A DNA stretch of 64,000 nucleotides from JAGGAG01 sp964638035 (GCA_964638035.1 CAZWXD010000013.1:23627-87626), one strand, 5' to 3'; positions 32,284-41,965 are shown, counted from the first letter of the stretch. The notes: generated by a model not told the origin, from the sequence alone. Numbers and translations are program-made.

Positions 32284-34884
32284 GTGCCCGCACCGCTCAT
32301 TGCCCAGTTGCAGCCGCCCACCTCCGGCGGGGCCGTCCTTCTCGAGCAGTCGCTTCGCTTCCCCGGCCACTACAAGCGCGTCCTGGTCATTGGCGCCCAC
32401 CCGGATGACGAGGACACCGAGCTCCTGACGGTACTGGCCCGTCAGGGCGGGACGGAGGCGGCATACCTCTCGCTCAACCGCGGCGAAGGGGGGCAGAACC
32501 TGATCGGGCCGGAACTGGGCGAGGCGCTCGGCATCCTCCGCACCGAGGAGCTGCTGTCGGCGCGACGACTCGACGGGGCGCAGCAGTTCTTCACCCGGGC
32601 GTACGACTTCGGGTATTCCAAGTCGCTCGAGGACACCTGGGCCCACTGGCCCCGCGACACCGTGCTGAAGGACGTCGTCCGCATCGTGCGCGCCTTCCGG
32701 CCGCAGGTGATCGTCTCGGTGTTCTCCGGGACGCCGCGCGACGGGCACGGGCAGCACATGGCAGCAGGCTGGGCGGCGCGCGAGGCATTCCGCGTGGCGG
32801 GCGACAGCACCGCCTTCCCTGAACTCCGCCGGGAGGAAGGGCTGCCGCCCTGGGCCGCGCTCAAGCTGTACCAGAGCACCCGCTTCGACACCACCGGGAC
32901 CACGCTCCGGCTGGACGGGGGCGCCATCGATCCGGCGACGGGGAAGACGTACCGGCAGGCAGCCATGGCCGGGCGGAGCCTGCACCGTTCGCAGGACATG
33001 GGGCAGTTGCAGTCGATCCGCCCGAGCGTGGTGCGCCTTGGCCTGGTGGCGTCCCGCACGGGCGCACCGGAGACGGGCCTCTGGTCGGGCATCGACACCA
33101 CCATGGTTGGCCTGCAGCGGTCGCTCGTGGGGCTGGGGCTTCCCGTGCACCTCGACGTGGCAGGGTACCTCACGAAGCTCGAGCTGGCGCGCACCGCCTC
33201 GGGCCCGGACCAGGCCCGTGCCCTGCAGTCCGCCGATTCGGTGCTGCGCGCCGCCGCGGCGGGCGACCTCCCGGGGGAGTTGGCTGACCAGTCCCGCCAC
33301 CTGGTGGATGCGTGGCGAGCGGCGGCCGGCGTGCTGGTGGACGCCAGGCTCGACCGGCCGCTGGTCTCGCCCTGGACCCGGGCGGGATTCACCTGCGAGG
33401 TACGGGCGGGACACGGCGTGGCGCTTCCCGGCTGTGCGCTCGCACCACGGGACGGTCACGTGACCTTCGTGCCCGACACATCGGCTGGCACCACGGACGG
33501 TGCCGGGTACGCGGTGACTCGCGGCGAGGTCATGCTGGGTAACATGGCGCCCACCACGCCGTACTACCTGCGCGCCCATCGTGCCGGAGACCTCTATCGC
33601 TGGCCGGCCGACCCCGCGGCGCTGGGTCGCCCCTTCGAGCGCGCGCCGCTCGTCGTGGTCGTGCACCCAGCGGGTGGCTCCACGGCGCCGGCGTTGCAGC
33701 ACGTCCGCGAGGTGACCTTCCGCTGGAACGACCAATCGCTCGGTGAGCAGCGGGCGCCGGTCGCGGTCGTGCCGACCGTGGACGTGCGCGTGACGAACCC
33801 GCTGGTGGTGCTGCGCCGCGGCGGGGCAGGGCGGCAGGCGCTCCTGGTCATGCTGCACTCCAACGGCGCCGATACCGTGCGCGGTACCGTGCACGTCACG
33901 CTCCCGGAGGGGTGGCGCGCCGTGGCGCCCGTGCCGTTCGTGCTGGCGCCCGGCGCGGCCACGCACCTGGCGGTGCCCCTGGCGCTCCCCCGGGGGAGCA
34001 CCGACACGAGCTTCACCGTCACGGTGCGTGCCGTGGAAGACCCCCCACCGTCTGGTGCCGGGCTGCGCAGGACCTGGGGTGAGGCGCGGCACGAAGTGCG
34101 GTACCCTCACATCAGGGCGCGGGGATACCTCGTGCCCGCCGACGCGCGCGTGGCGGTGGTCGACCTTCAGGTGCCGGCGCTCGGGCGGATCGGCTATGTG
34201 CGCGGGGCCGCCGACGCGGTGCCGGAGGCGCTCCAGGCCGCCGGATTCGATGTCGAGGTGATCCCCGGGGCGGCACTGGCCGGCAGCCTGTCGCGCTTCA
34301 GGGTCATCGTCATCGGCCCACGGGCTTACGAGGTGGATTCAGCGCTCGTCGAGCACAACAGCCGCCTGCTCGACTGGGTGCGGAGCGGCGGTCGCGTCGT
34401 GGTGCAGTACCAGCAGTATGGGTTCTTCTTCAACCACCTGTCGCCCTACCCGCTCTACGTGGCGAGCCGTCCTCCGGGCACGGGGGACGCGCCCACGGTC
34501 ACCTCCGCACTGACGTCCGTTCCGATCGTGGGCACGGCCCTGATGGGCGGGCACGACCGCGTCACCGACGAGTCGGCGCCGGTGGCCGTGGTGGACCCCG
34601 CAAGTCCGGTGCTCCGCCATCCGAATTCCATTGCCCCGCAGGATTGGGCTGGCTGGGTGCAGGAGCGGGGCCTGTACTTTGCCCGCGCCTGGGCCCCGGA
34701 GTACCGCAGCGTGATTCGCACCAGTGACCCGGGCGAGGGTGCGCTCGAGGGTGGGTTGCTGGTGGCTCGGGTGGGCAACGGGACCTACACCTACACGGGG
34801 TTGAGTTTCTTCCGGCAGCTCCCGGCCGGGGTACCCGGTGCGTTCCGCCTGTTCGCGAACCTGCTCGCCGTGGGAAGCAAGTGA
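32284..34884 (+). CDS. Large exported PIG-L (LmbE-like) deacetylase
   Basis: An 866-residue protein. Residues ~30-200 are a PIG-L/LmbE zinc deacetylase: VLVIGAHPDDEDTELL with the AHPDDE motif, then GEGGQNLIG, and a late His in DGHGQHMAAG. The middle is beta-rich (NEW1-like or Ig-like), and ~610-760 looks like a ThuA/GATase-like domain (VIVIGPRAYEVDSALV; LLDWVRSGGRVVVQYQQYG). The substrate is probably an N-acetylated sugar. The first GTG (32284) starts in the middle of a signal peptide: in-frame codons upstream read RLAWILVPAPLIAQ, so translation may begin at CTG 32263 with GGAG 7 nt upstream, or a base is missing in the sequence. It overlaps the next gene's start. Confidence 0.8.
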   Translation: MPAPLIAQLQPPTSGGAVLLEQSLRFPGHYKRVLVIGAHPDDEDTELLTVLARQGGTEAAYLSLNRGEGGQNLIGPELGEALGILRTEELLSARRLDGAQQFFTRAYDFGYSKSLEDTWAHWPRDTVLKDVVRIVRAFRPQVIVSVFSGTPRDGHGQHMAAGWAAREAFRVAGDSTAFPELRREEGLPPWAALKLYQSTRFDTTGTTLRLDGGAIDPATGKTYRQAAMAGRSLHRSQDMGQLQSIRPSVVRLGLVASRTGAPETGLWSGIDTTMVGLQRSLVGLGLPVHLDVAGYLTKLELARTASGPDQARALQSADSVLRAAAAGDLPGELADQSRHLVDAWRAAAGVLVDARLDRPLVSPWTRAGFTCEVRAGHGVALPGCALAPRDGHVTFVPDTSAGTTDGAGYAVTRGEVMLGNMAPTTPYYLRAHRAGDLYRWPADPAALGRPFERAPLVVVVHPAGGSTAPALQHVREVTFRWNDQSLGEQRAPVAVVPTVDVRVTNPLVVLRRGGAGRQALLVMLHSNGADTVRGTVHVTLPEGWRAVAPVPFVLAPGAATHLAVPLALPRGSTDTSFTVTVRAVEDPPPSGAGLRRTWGEARHEVRYPHIRARGYLVPADARVAVVDLQVPALGRIGYVRGAADAVPEALQAAGFDVEVIPGAALAGSLSRFRVIVIGPRAYEVDSALVEHNSRLLDWVRSGGRVVVQYQQYGFFFNHLSPYPLYVASRPPGTGDAPTVTSALTSVPIVGTALMGGHDRVTDESAPVAVVDPASPVLRHPNSIAPQDWAGWVQERGLYFARAWAPEYRSVIRTSDPGEGALEGGLLVARVGNGTYTYTGLSFFRQLPAGVPGAFRLFANLLAVGSK

Positions 34885-35954
34885 TGCGCCCCTGGCACCG
34901 CGCCATCCCATCGGCCCTGTACGTCCTCTGCGCGCTCGCCATGCCGTCCGCCCAGGGCTGCACCCCCGATCCCCGCACGCCACTGCTGGTGTACTCCCCC
35001 CACGGACGCGACCAGCTCGTGCTGCTCGAGCGCGAGTTCGAGCGGCGCCATCCCGACGTGGACGTGCGCTGGCTCGACATGGGGAGCCAGGAGATCCTCG
35101 ACCGCCTCCGCTTCGAGCGGGTGAATCCGCAGGCGGATGTCTGGTTCGGCGGGCCGAGCACCATGTTCGATCGCGGCCTGCGCGACTCGCTGCTGGCACC
35201 GTTCCGGCCGGGCTGGGCCGCGTTCGTGGCGCCGGAGGGCATCGGACCTGGCGACCTCTACCACAGTGCCTATCGCACCCCGGCCGTCATTGCGTACAAC
35301 TCGAAGGCGGTGCGGGCGGATGAGGCCCCTCGTGACTGGGACGATGTCCTCGACCCCCGCTGGACCGACCAGGTGCTGATCCGCGACCCGATGGCGAGCG
35401 GGACGATGCGCGCCATCTGGGGCCTCATCATCGAGCGCGGCCTCGCAGCCACCGGCGACACGGCCACCGGCATGGCATGGCTGCGCCGGCTCGACGCGCA
35501 GACCCGCGCCTATGCGCTGAACCCGGCCATCCTCGATGCCAAGCTGGCCCGCCAGGAGGGCACCATCACCCTGTGGGACCTCCCCGATATCCTGATCAGC
35601 CAGGCGAAGGGGATGCCCTTCGGCTATGTCTTCCCCGCGAGTGGAACGGTCGTGATCGAGGACGCCATCGCGCTGGTGCGCGGCAGTCGCCACCCCGACG
35701 CGGCACGGGCCTTCATCGAGTTCGTGGGCGGCCCGGAAGCGCAGGTCCTGGCGGCGCGCGAGGTCTTCCGGATCCCGGCCCGCACCGACCTGCTGCAGGA
35801 GGAGATCCCGGCCTGGCTCGAGGGGGTGCAGCGGGAGATGCGCGTGGCGCCGATGGACTGGACGCTGCTGGCCGAGCAGGGGAGCACGTGGATGGCGTGG
35901 TGGGACCGCCATGTGCGCGGCACGGGACGACGGTACGTGAAGGAGCGCTCGTGA
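34884..35954 (+). CDS. ABC transporter substrate-binding lipoprotein (ferric-type)
   Basis: A 356-residue periplasmic binding protein of family 1 (FbpA/AfuA-like). The signal ends in a lipobox with AMPSAQGC, so it is probably membrane-anchored. The mature part shows LLVYSPHGRDQLVLLEREF, VRWLDMGSQEILDRL, NPQADVWFGGPSTMFDRG, TPAVIAYNSKAV and TLWDLPDILIS, typical of iron(III) or related anion binders. The ATG overlaps the PIG-L stop (GTGATG) and the 3' end overlaps the ATPase gene by 4 bp. The substrate is likely ferric ion or a chelate; phosphonate is possible. Confidence 0.85.
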   Translation: MRPWHRAIPSALYVLCALAMPSAQGCTPDPRTPLLVYSPHGRDQLVLLEREFERRHPDVDVRWLDMGSQEILDRLRFERVNPQADVWFGGPSTMFDRGLRDSLLAPFRPGWAAFVAPEGIGPGDLYHSAYRTPAVIAYNSKAVRADEAPRDWDDVLDPRWTDQVLIRDPMASGTMRAIWGLIIERGLAATGDTATGMAWLRRLDAQTRAYALNPAILDAKLARQEGTITLWDLPDILISQAKGMPFGYVFPASGTVVIEDAIALVRGSRHPDAARAFIEFVGGPEAQVLAAREVFRIPARTDLLQEEIPAWLEGVQREMRVAPMDWTLLAEQGSTWMAWWDRHVRGTGRRYVKERS

Positions 35955-37021
35955 GCGGGGCCTTCCTCCAGCTCCAGGGGCTGGGCAAGCGCTTCGGGGA
36001 CCAGGAGGCTGTGCACGACCTCACCGTCGAGCTCGCGCGAGGCGAGGTCCTGGCCCTGCTGGGACCGAGCGGCAGCGGGAAGACCACGGCCCTTCGCCTC
36101 CTGGCCGGGTTCGAGGTCCCCGACACCGGGCGCGTCCTGGTGGACGGCCGTGACGTGACGGCGCAGCCGCCGGCGCGACGCCGCTTCGGCATGGTCTTCC
36201 AGCACTATGCGCTCTTTCCCCACCTCGACGTGGCGGGGAATGTCGCCTTCGGCCTGGCCGGTTCGGTTCCCACCCGCGAGCAGGGCGCCCGCGTGGCCGC
36301 TGCGCTGGAACAGGTGGACCTCGCGGGCCTCGATCGCCGGCGCGTGTCCGAGCTGTCGGGCGGGCAGCAGCAGCGGGTGGCGCTGGCCCGGGCGCTCGCT
36401 CCTGAACCGCACGTGCTGCTGCTCGATGAGCCACTCTCCAACCTCGACCCCGCCCTGCGCGAGCGCACCCGGCGGGAGCTGCGCGAGGTGATCCGGCGGG
36501 TGGGCATCACGACCGTGCTGGTGACGCATGAGCAGGACGAGGCGTTCGAGATGGGCGACCGGATCGCCCTGCTCCGCCGGGGGCGGCTGGAGCAGGTCGG
36601 GGCGCCCGCGGACCTGTACGCCAACCCGGTGACACCGTTCGTTGCCTCGTTCCTGGGCCGGGCCAGCCGGGTGCATGTGGAGGTCGAGTCGGGGCCCACC
36701 GGCGTGATTCGCCTTCGCGTGGGTGGCGGCCTGTGGGTGCCAGCGACACCCCACATGCACCCGGGCGTCGGGCCAGGGCCAGCCGAACTCTGGGTGCGCC
36801 CGGAGGCGCTCCGGCTCGGCGCCGGTGCGGGCGCCGTGCCGGGCGTGGTCACGGCACTCCGGTTCGTCGGCTCATCGGTCCTGGTGTGCGTCCAACTCGC
36901 GGATGGCACCGAGGTGGAGGTCGCGGCACCAGTCGGGGCAGCCGGCGTGGGCACGCAGGTGGGCATCCTGCCCAGTCGGCGCGCCCGGGGTGGCTTTCAC
37001 CTCTTCCCGGTGGGCGCGTGA
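35951..37021 (+). CDS. ABC transporter ATP-binding protein (FbpC/PotA type)
   Basis: A 356-residue ATPase for an importer. Walker A GPSGSGKTT, Q-loop MVFQHYALFPHLDV, signature LSGGQQQRVALARAL, Walker B VLLLDEPLSNLD, H-loop VTHEQDEAFEMGD. The C-terminal ~110 residues form a TOBE domain (AELWVRPEALRLG; VVTALRFVGSSVLV). GTG start overlapping the binding-protein stop; it overlaps the permease gene by 4 bp. Part of a four-gene coupled run. Confidence 0.92.
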   Translation: MSGAFLQLQGLGKRFGDQEAVHDLTVELARGEVLALLGPSGSGKTTALRLLAGFEVPDTGRVLVDGRDVTAQPPARRRFGMVFQHYALFPHLDVAGNVAFGLAGSVPTREQGARVAAALEQVDLAGLDRRRVSELSGGQQQRVALARALAPEPHVLLLDEPLSNLDPALRERTRRELREVIRRVGITTVLVTHEQDEAFEMGDRIALLRRGRLEQVGAPADLYANPVTPFVASFLGRASRVHVEVESGPTGVIRLRVGGGLWVPATPHMHPGVGPGPAELWVRPEALRLGAGAGAVPGVVTALRFVGSSVLVCVQLADGTEVEVAAPVGAAGVGTQVGILPSRRARGGFHLFPVGA

Positions 37022-38673
37022 GCCGGACCCGCGCCCCGCTGCAGGGCCTGGCACTCGCCCTCCTCCTCACCTGGCTCGTGCCCTGGCCCATCCTGCTCGT
37101 GGCCTCCGGCGCCGTTCGGGACGCTGGTGGTGGCCTTACGCTGGACGGCATGCGCGACTTCCTGGGGCAGTACCGCGAGTGGGGCGCGCTCTGGAACAGC
37201 GTGTGGGTCTCACTCCTCTCGGTGCTGTTCGCCGCGGCGGTGGGTGTGCCGCTGGCCTTCTTCTTCTCGTGGGTCGAGTTTCCCGGGCGCCGGTGGCTGG
37301 CGCAGCTGGTGGCGCTGCCCGTGGTCCTTCCGCCGCTGGTGGGTGTCCTGGCCTTCCTCTTCCTGTTCGGTGAGAGCGGCTTCGCGGCCCGGCTGGTGCA
37401 GCTCATCTCCGGCAGCACGGATGCGCCGTGGCGGTTCCAGGGGGCCTGGGCCATCCTGCTGGTCCACGCGTACTCGATGTACGTGTACTTCTACCTCTTC
37501 GTTCGCGCGGGACTCCGCGGGATTGACCGCTCGGTGTACGAGGCCGCCGAGAGCCTCGGGGCCGGCCGCGCCCGCATCCTGGCTCGCGTCGTCCTGCCCC
37601 TCCTCCGGCCAGCCCTTGCGGGTGCGGCCCTCCTGGTCTTCCTCACCTCGCTCGCCTCGTTCAGCGCGCCGTACCTCTTTGGCGGCGGCTTTCGCGTCAT
37701 GACGACGCAGATCGTGAGTACCCGCCTCAACGGCGATGATCGCCTCGCCATGGTCGAGACGCTGGCCCTCACGGCCGTGGCCCTCCTGGCGCTGGTGCTG
37801 GTGCGGCGGGTCGACGCGGAGGGCCAGGTGGGCGGATCGAAGGGGGCCCCGCCGGCTGCCCGGCCGGTACGGGGCCGCGGCGCCCGCCTGCTGCTCTCGC
37901 TCGGCGGGTCCGTCGTGGCACTGCTCCTCCTGCTGCCGCACGCCACGCTGCTGCTCGTTTCACTGGTGCCGCTTGGCACATGGACTGTCGAGGCCCTCCC
38001 GCCGGCGTACACCCTCGGCAACTATGCCACGTTGGTGACCGATCCCGTGCGCTTTCGCCCGCTGGCCACGAGCCTCTGGATGGCCGCGGTGGCGACGGGG
38101 GCTGCCATCCTGCTGGGGCTCTGGACAGCACGCCTGGTGGTGCGGCGCCGGACCCCGCTCAGCAGCATGCTCGAGCTGCTGGTGGCGCTCCCGTGGGCCG
38201 TTCCCGGCACCGTCTTCGCCATCGCGCTGGCAACGGCGTTCAGCGTGCACCAGCCGTGGGCCCTGCGGGTGATCCTTGTCGGGACGCCACTCATCCTGCC
38301 ACTGGCGTACCTGATCCGCGACCTGCCACTCGCGGGGCGCGCGCTGGTGGCAGGGTACCGCCGGCTCGAGCCGGCCTACGAGGAGGCCGCCGCGTCGCTC
38401 GGCGCCGGCACGCTGCGGACCATGGGGCGAGTGGTCCTGCCACTCCTGGGGCCAAGCCTGATGGCCGGTGCCACGCTGGCGTTCGTGACCGCCTTCGGCG
38501 ACTTCGTCACCAGTGTCCTGCTCTACACCTGGGACACGCGCCCCATCTCCCTCGAGATCCTGGGCAGCCTGCGACAGGGTGACCTCGGCATCGCCGCGGC
38601 ATACGGCGTGGTGCTCATGGCGGTGGGCAGCGTGGTCTTCCTGCTCGCGGCGGAGCGGGAGCGACGCGCATGA
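37018..38673 (+). CDS. ABC transporter permease, two domains fused (FbpB/ThiP type)
   Basis: A 551-residue membrane protein of about 12 transmembrane helices, two homologous halves of the binding-protein-dependent permease fold. Each half has an EAA loop: YEAAESLGAGRARILARVVLP (residues ~178) and YEEAAASLGAGTLRTMGRVV (~455). The fused form is usual for ferric, thiamine and similar importers. GTG at 37018 overlapping the ATPase stop; the stop overlaps the MFS gene's ATG by 4 bp. Confidence 0.9.
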   Translation: MSRTRAPLQGLALALLLTWLVPWPILLVASGAVRDAGGGLTLDGMRDFLGQYREWGALWNSVWVSLLSVLFAAAVGVPLAFFFSWVEFPGRRWLAQLVALPVVLPPLVGVLAFLFLFGESGFAARLVQLISGSTDAPWRFQGAWAILLVHAYSMYVYFYLFVRAGLRGIDRSVYEAAESLGAGRARILARVVLPLLRPALAGAALLVFLTSLASFSAPYLFGGGFRVMTTQIVSTRLNGDDRLAMVETLALTAVALLALVLVRRVDAEGQVGGSKGAPPAARPVRGRGARLLLSLGGSVVALLLLLPHATLLLVSLVPLGTWTVEALPPAYTLGNYATLVTDPVRFRPLATSLWMAAVATGAAILLGLWTARLVVRRRTPLSSMLELLVALPWAVPGTVFAIALATAFSVHQPWALRVILVGTPLILPLAYLIRDLPLAGRALVAGYRRLEPAYEEAAASLGAGTLRTMGRVVLPLLGPSLMAGATLAFVTAFGDFVTSVLLYTWDTRPISLEILGSLRQGDLGIAAAYGVVLMAVGSVVFLLAAERERRA

Positions 38674-39875
38674 CGGCGACCAACGGGGCCGCGGCACGCG
38701 CACACCTGGGCCGGCTCTCCGTGCTCATCGCCACGTGCTTCGTGGACATGATCGGGTTTGCCATCATCCTGCCGATCCTGCCCTTCTACACCCTCGACCT
38801 GCAGGGCAGCCCGTTCGCGGTCGGCGTGATCATGGCGGCCTTCTCGCTCGCCCAGCTGCTCTCGGCGCCATTCTGGGGACGCGTGTCCGACCGGTACGGC
38901 CGGCGGCCCGCGCTCATGATCGGACTGTTCGCGGCGGCCATCGCCTACCTCGTGTTCGCGGTGGCCGACACCCTGCTCCTGCTCTTCGTGTCCCGGCTGG
39001 TGCAGGGTGCGGGCGGGGGAACGACCGGCGTGGCGAATGCCTATGTGGCCGACACTGTCGAGCCGGCGAACCGCGCCCGGGCGCTCGGCTGGCTCTCCGC
39101 GGCCACCTCGGCCGGCGTGATGATCGGGCCCGTGATCGGCTCCTTCGCCTTCCAGTTGGGCGGCAGGGCGATGCCAGGCATCGTCGCGGCCGTGCTCTGC
39201 CTGGGCAACCTCGCCTTTGCCTGGCGCTGGCTCCCCGAATCGCGGGTCCCCGGGTCATCGGCTGGGGAGCGCCCCCGCACACCCATCTGGCATGCCGCGT
39301 GGCAGGTGGTGCGCCACCCGGGGACCTCGACCTCGCGGCTCATCCTGATCTACGCCATTGGCATGCTGGCGTTCTCGGCCCTGACGTCGGTGCTGGCCCT
39401 GTTCCTGGGGGCACGCTTCAACGTCACGGCGAGGAATGTGGGCTACTTCTTCTTCTACGTGGGTGGCCTGTCAGTGGTGATCCGCACGTTGCTGCTCGGG
39501 GCCATCGTGGACCGGATCGGCGAGACCTGGGCGATGCGCGCGGGCACCCTCACCATGGTCGTGGGCTTCCTGCTCTACCCTGCGGCCCCGTCGATCCCCT
39601 GGCTGGTGGCGATCATCCCGCTGGTGCCCCTGGGCACCGCACTCCTCTTTCCCACCACCACGTCGCTCCTCTCCGCCAGCAGCAGCCGGGAGGAGACGGG
39701 GCTGGTGATGGGCGTGGCGCAAACCTTCGGTGGCATCGCCAGGGTGGTGGCCCCGCTCGTGGCGACCGCTGCGTTCGAGCTCCACACCGGGTTGCCCTTC
39801 GTCATGGCGGCGGCCACGGTGGGCCTGGTCGCCATCCTGGCATTCCGGGTGTCCCCGACCCCCCGTGCCGGATAG
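38670..39875 (+). CDS. MFS transporter (DHA1/TetA-like)
   Basis: A 401-residue major facilitator with 12 predicted helices. The first helix has FVDMIGFAIILPILPFYTL, typical of drug:H+ antiporter-1; motif A is GRVSDRYGRRPALMIG between helices 2 and 3; VQGAGGGTTGVANAYVAD is the helix 4-5 region with motif B. It overlaps the ABC permease by 4 bp (ATGA), so it is co-translated with the importer, perhaps exporting a siderophore or the importer's product (inference). Substrate unknown. Confidence 0.85.
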   Translation: MTATNGAAARAHLGRLSVLIATCFVDMIGFAIILPILPFYTLDLQGSPFAVGVIMAAFSLAQLLSAPFWGRVSDRYGRRPALMIGLFAAAIAYLVFAVADTLLLLFVSRLVQGAGGGTTGVANAYVADTVEPANRARALGWLSAATSAGVMIGPVIGSFAFQLGGRAMPGIVAAVLCLGNLAFAWRWLPESRVPGSSAGERPRTPIWHAAWQVVRHPGTSTSRLILIYAIGMLAFSALTSVLALFLGARFNVTARNVGYFFFYVGGLSVVIRTLLLGAIVDRIGETWAMRAGTLTMVVGFLLYPAAPSIPWLVAIIPLVPLGTALLFPTTTSLLSASSSREETGLVMGVAQTFGGIARVVAPLVATAAFELHTGLPFVMAAATVGLVAILAFRVSPTPRAG

Positions 39876-39878
39876 CTT
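39873..39878 (+). promoter_or_regulatory. Candidate leaderless -10 element of the M3 peptidase gene
   Basis: TAGCTT, 7 nt (CCTCCCC), then ATG; nearly identical to the start of the peroxiredoxin-like gene at 17176. It overlaps the stop of the MFS gene. No Shine-Dalgarno. Confidence 0.5.
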
Positions 39879-39885
39879 CCTCCCC

Positions 39886-41601
39886 ATGACCTTCACGCTT
39901 CCTGCGGGGCCGGCAGCGCTGGCCTCGGCCGAATGGGCAGACATCGCCCCGCTCTACGACGCCCTGGCCACGCGCCCCCTGCCAGACGACGCGGCCGTGG
40001 CCGCGTGGCTCGACGACTGGTCGCGGTTCGAGGCGATGCTGGGTGAGGCGGGAAGCCTCGCCATGATCCGCTACACCGTGAACACGCGTGACGCCGAGGC
40101 GGAACGGAACCACCTGCGCTTCTCCACCGACATCCTGCCCAAGGCGGAGGAGCAGGGCGTAGCGCTGCGGAAGCGCCTGGTGGCGTCGGGCTATGAGCGC
40201 CCCGGCCTGGAGACCACCCTGCGCGCCTTCCGCACCTCGATCGAGATCTTCCGCGAGGCGAACGTCCCACTGCAGAGCGAGCTGGAGGAGCACGGTGCCA
40301 CCTACCAGCGCATCACGGGTGGCATGACCGTGCGCTGGGAGGGCAGGGACCTGCCGCTGCCGCAGGTGGCACCGTTCCTCAAGGACCCCGATCGCTCGGT
40401 GCGCGAAGCTGCATTCCGGGCGTCGGTGAAGCCCTATGTGGATGCCCGCGACACCCTGGCGGGGCTCTTTGACACGATGCACGGGCTGAGGCAGCGGGTG
40501 GCCGCCAACGCCGACTTTGCCAACTACCGCGACTACTCGTTCGCCGCCAAGCTCCGGTTCGACTATACCGCGGCCGACTGTGAGCGCTTCCATGATGCGG
40601 TGGAGGCCCACGTGATGCCGGCCTATGCCCGCCTCATGGAGCACCGCCGGCAGGTGCTCGGGCTGGCGGCGCTCCGGCCGTGGGACGTGGCGCTGGACAT
40701 CTACGGGGCCGCGCCCCTTCGCCCGTTCACCGGGGGCAGTGAACTCGCCACCCGTGCGCGCGAGGTGGTGGCCCGGGTGGACCCGCGCTTTGGCAATGAC
40801 TTCGGCATCATGCTGAAGGAGGGACTCCTCGACCTGGACAGCCGCGATGGCAAGGCCCCGGGTGGCTACTGCGACACGCTGCACTGGTCCGGCCGGCCAT
40901 TCATCTTCATGAATGCGGTCGGGATCGTGGACGATGTCAACACGCTCCTGCACGAGGCGGGGCACGCCTTCCATGCCTTCCTGGCCCATCACCACCCGTT
41001 GGTGTGGCAGCGGCAGCCGGGATCGGAGGCCTGTGAGCTGGCCTCGATGTCGATGGAACTGCTGGCGGCGCCCGAGCTGCGCCGGCCGGCGGGATTCTTC
41101 TCGGCGGGTGACCATCGGCGGGCCCGGCTCGAGCACCTCGAGGACGTGATCACGGTCCTGGCCCATGTTGCGTCGGTCGATGCCTTCCAGCACTGGATCT
41201 ACACCGACCCGGCCGGCGCCGACTCCGTGGCCCGTGACCAGGCCTGGCTCCGCATCCGCAGCCGGTTCGATGTCGGTGCCGACTGGGGCGGCCTCGAACG
41301 CGAACGCCTGGCGCGCTGGTATCGCCAACTGCACATCTTCCTGTACCCGTTCTACTACATCGAGTACGGGATCGCCCAGCTCGGCGCCCTCCAGGTCTGG
41401 CGGAACAGCCGGCACGACCACGCGGGTGCGGTGGAGCGGTACCGGGCGGCACTGGCCCTCGGCGCCACCCGCCCCCTGCCCGAGATCTACGCAGCGGCAG
41501 GGGCACGCCTCGCCTTCGATGGGGCCACCATCCGGGCGCTGGTGGCGCTGGTGGAGGAGGAGATCGACCGACTCCGGCGCCAGGTCCCCGAGGCCGCATA
41601 G
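39886..41601 (+). CDS. M3 family oligoendopeptidase
   Basis: A 571-residue zinc metallopeptidase of the PepF/oligopeptidase F type, cleaving short peptides in the cytoplasm. The zinc motif is HEAGH (His356-His360) in LLHEAGHAFHAFLAHH, with the third ligand Glu in ACELASMSMELL about 25 residues on. PepF-like segments: NYRDYSFAAKLRFDYT, GGYCDTLHWSGRPFIF, FYYIEYGIAQLGALQVW near the C-terminus. No signal peptide. The ATG at 39886 has the TAGCTT hexamer and no Shine-Dalgarno. Confidence 0.92.
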   Translation: MTFTLPAGPAALASAEWADIAPLYDALATRPLPDDAAVAAWLDDWSRFEAMLGEAGSLAMIRYTVNTRDAEAERNHLRFSTDILPKAEEQGVALRKRLVASGYERPGLETTLRAFRTSIEIFREANVPLQSELEEHGATYQRITGGMTVRWEGRDLPLPQVAPFLKDPDRSVREAAFRASVKPYVDARDTLAGLFDTMHGLRQRVAANADFANYRDYSFAAKLRFDYTAADCERFHDAVEAHVMPAYARLMEHRRQVLGLAALRPWDVALDIYGAAPLRPFTGGSELATRAREVVARVDPRFGNDFGIMLKEGLLDLDSRDGKAPGGYCDTLHWSGRPFIFMNAVGIVDDVNTLLHEAGHAFHAFLAHHHPLVWQRQPGSEACELASMSMELLAAPELRRPAGFFSAGDHRRARLEHLEDVITVLAHVASVDAFQHWIYTDPAGADSVARDQAWLRIRSRFDVGADWGGLERERLARWYRQLHIFLYPFYYIEYGIAQLGALQVWRNSRHDHAGAVERYRAALALGATRPLPEIYAAAGARLAFDGATIRALVALVEEEIDRLRRQVPEAA

Positions 41602-41694
41602 ACGGGGTGGCGAGTTGCGGTTTCACGCTGCACCGGCAAGATTGTCGGCCGCGGAGGGCATTCGGGGGGGCGGACGTTCCGATTGCTGCAGTGG

Positions 41695-41738
41695 CCCGAA
41701 CGCCCAAGCGCCCGCCTGAACTCCCGAACACCTGAACG
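41695..41738. repeat. Octamer repeat array E before infA
   Basis: Degenerate 8-bp units CCCGAACG, CCCAAGCG, (CCCG), CCTGAACT, CCCGAACA, CCTGAACG; the reverse complement reads CGTTCRGG, the same unit as arrays A and D. It ends just before the infA Shine-Dalgarno. Confidence 0.65.
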
Positions 41739-41746
41739 GAGCGTGC

Positions 41747-41965
41747 ATGGCCAAGGAAGAAGGCATCGAAATGGAGGGCGTGGTCACCGAAGTCCTGCCG
41801 GACCGGAACTACCGGGTCCTGCTCGACAACGGCCACGAAATCCTGGCCTATGCCGCGGGCAAGATGAGCAAGTTCAAGATCCGGGTGCTCGAGGGTGACC
41901 GGGTCAGCGTGGTGCTCTCGCCGTACGACCTCACCAGGGGCCGCGTGATCTATCGGCACAAGTAG
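41747..41965 (+). CDS. infA: Translation initiation factor IF-1
   Basis: A 72-residue OB-fold factor binding the 30S A site, of the standard length. Sequence features: AKEEGIEMEGVVTEVLPD, NYRVLLDNGHEILAYAAGKM and PYDLTRGRVIYRHK. GGAG lies 8 nt before the ATG. It is isolated here from the ribosomal protein operons where it is often found. Octamer arrays lie on both sides, and a terminator follows at 42015. Confidence 0.95.
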   Translation: MAKEEGIEMEGVVTEVLPDRNYRVLLDNGHEILAYAAGKMSKFKIRVLEGDRVSVVLSPYDLTRGRVIYRHK

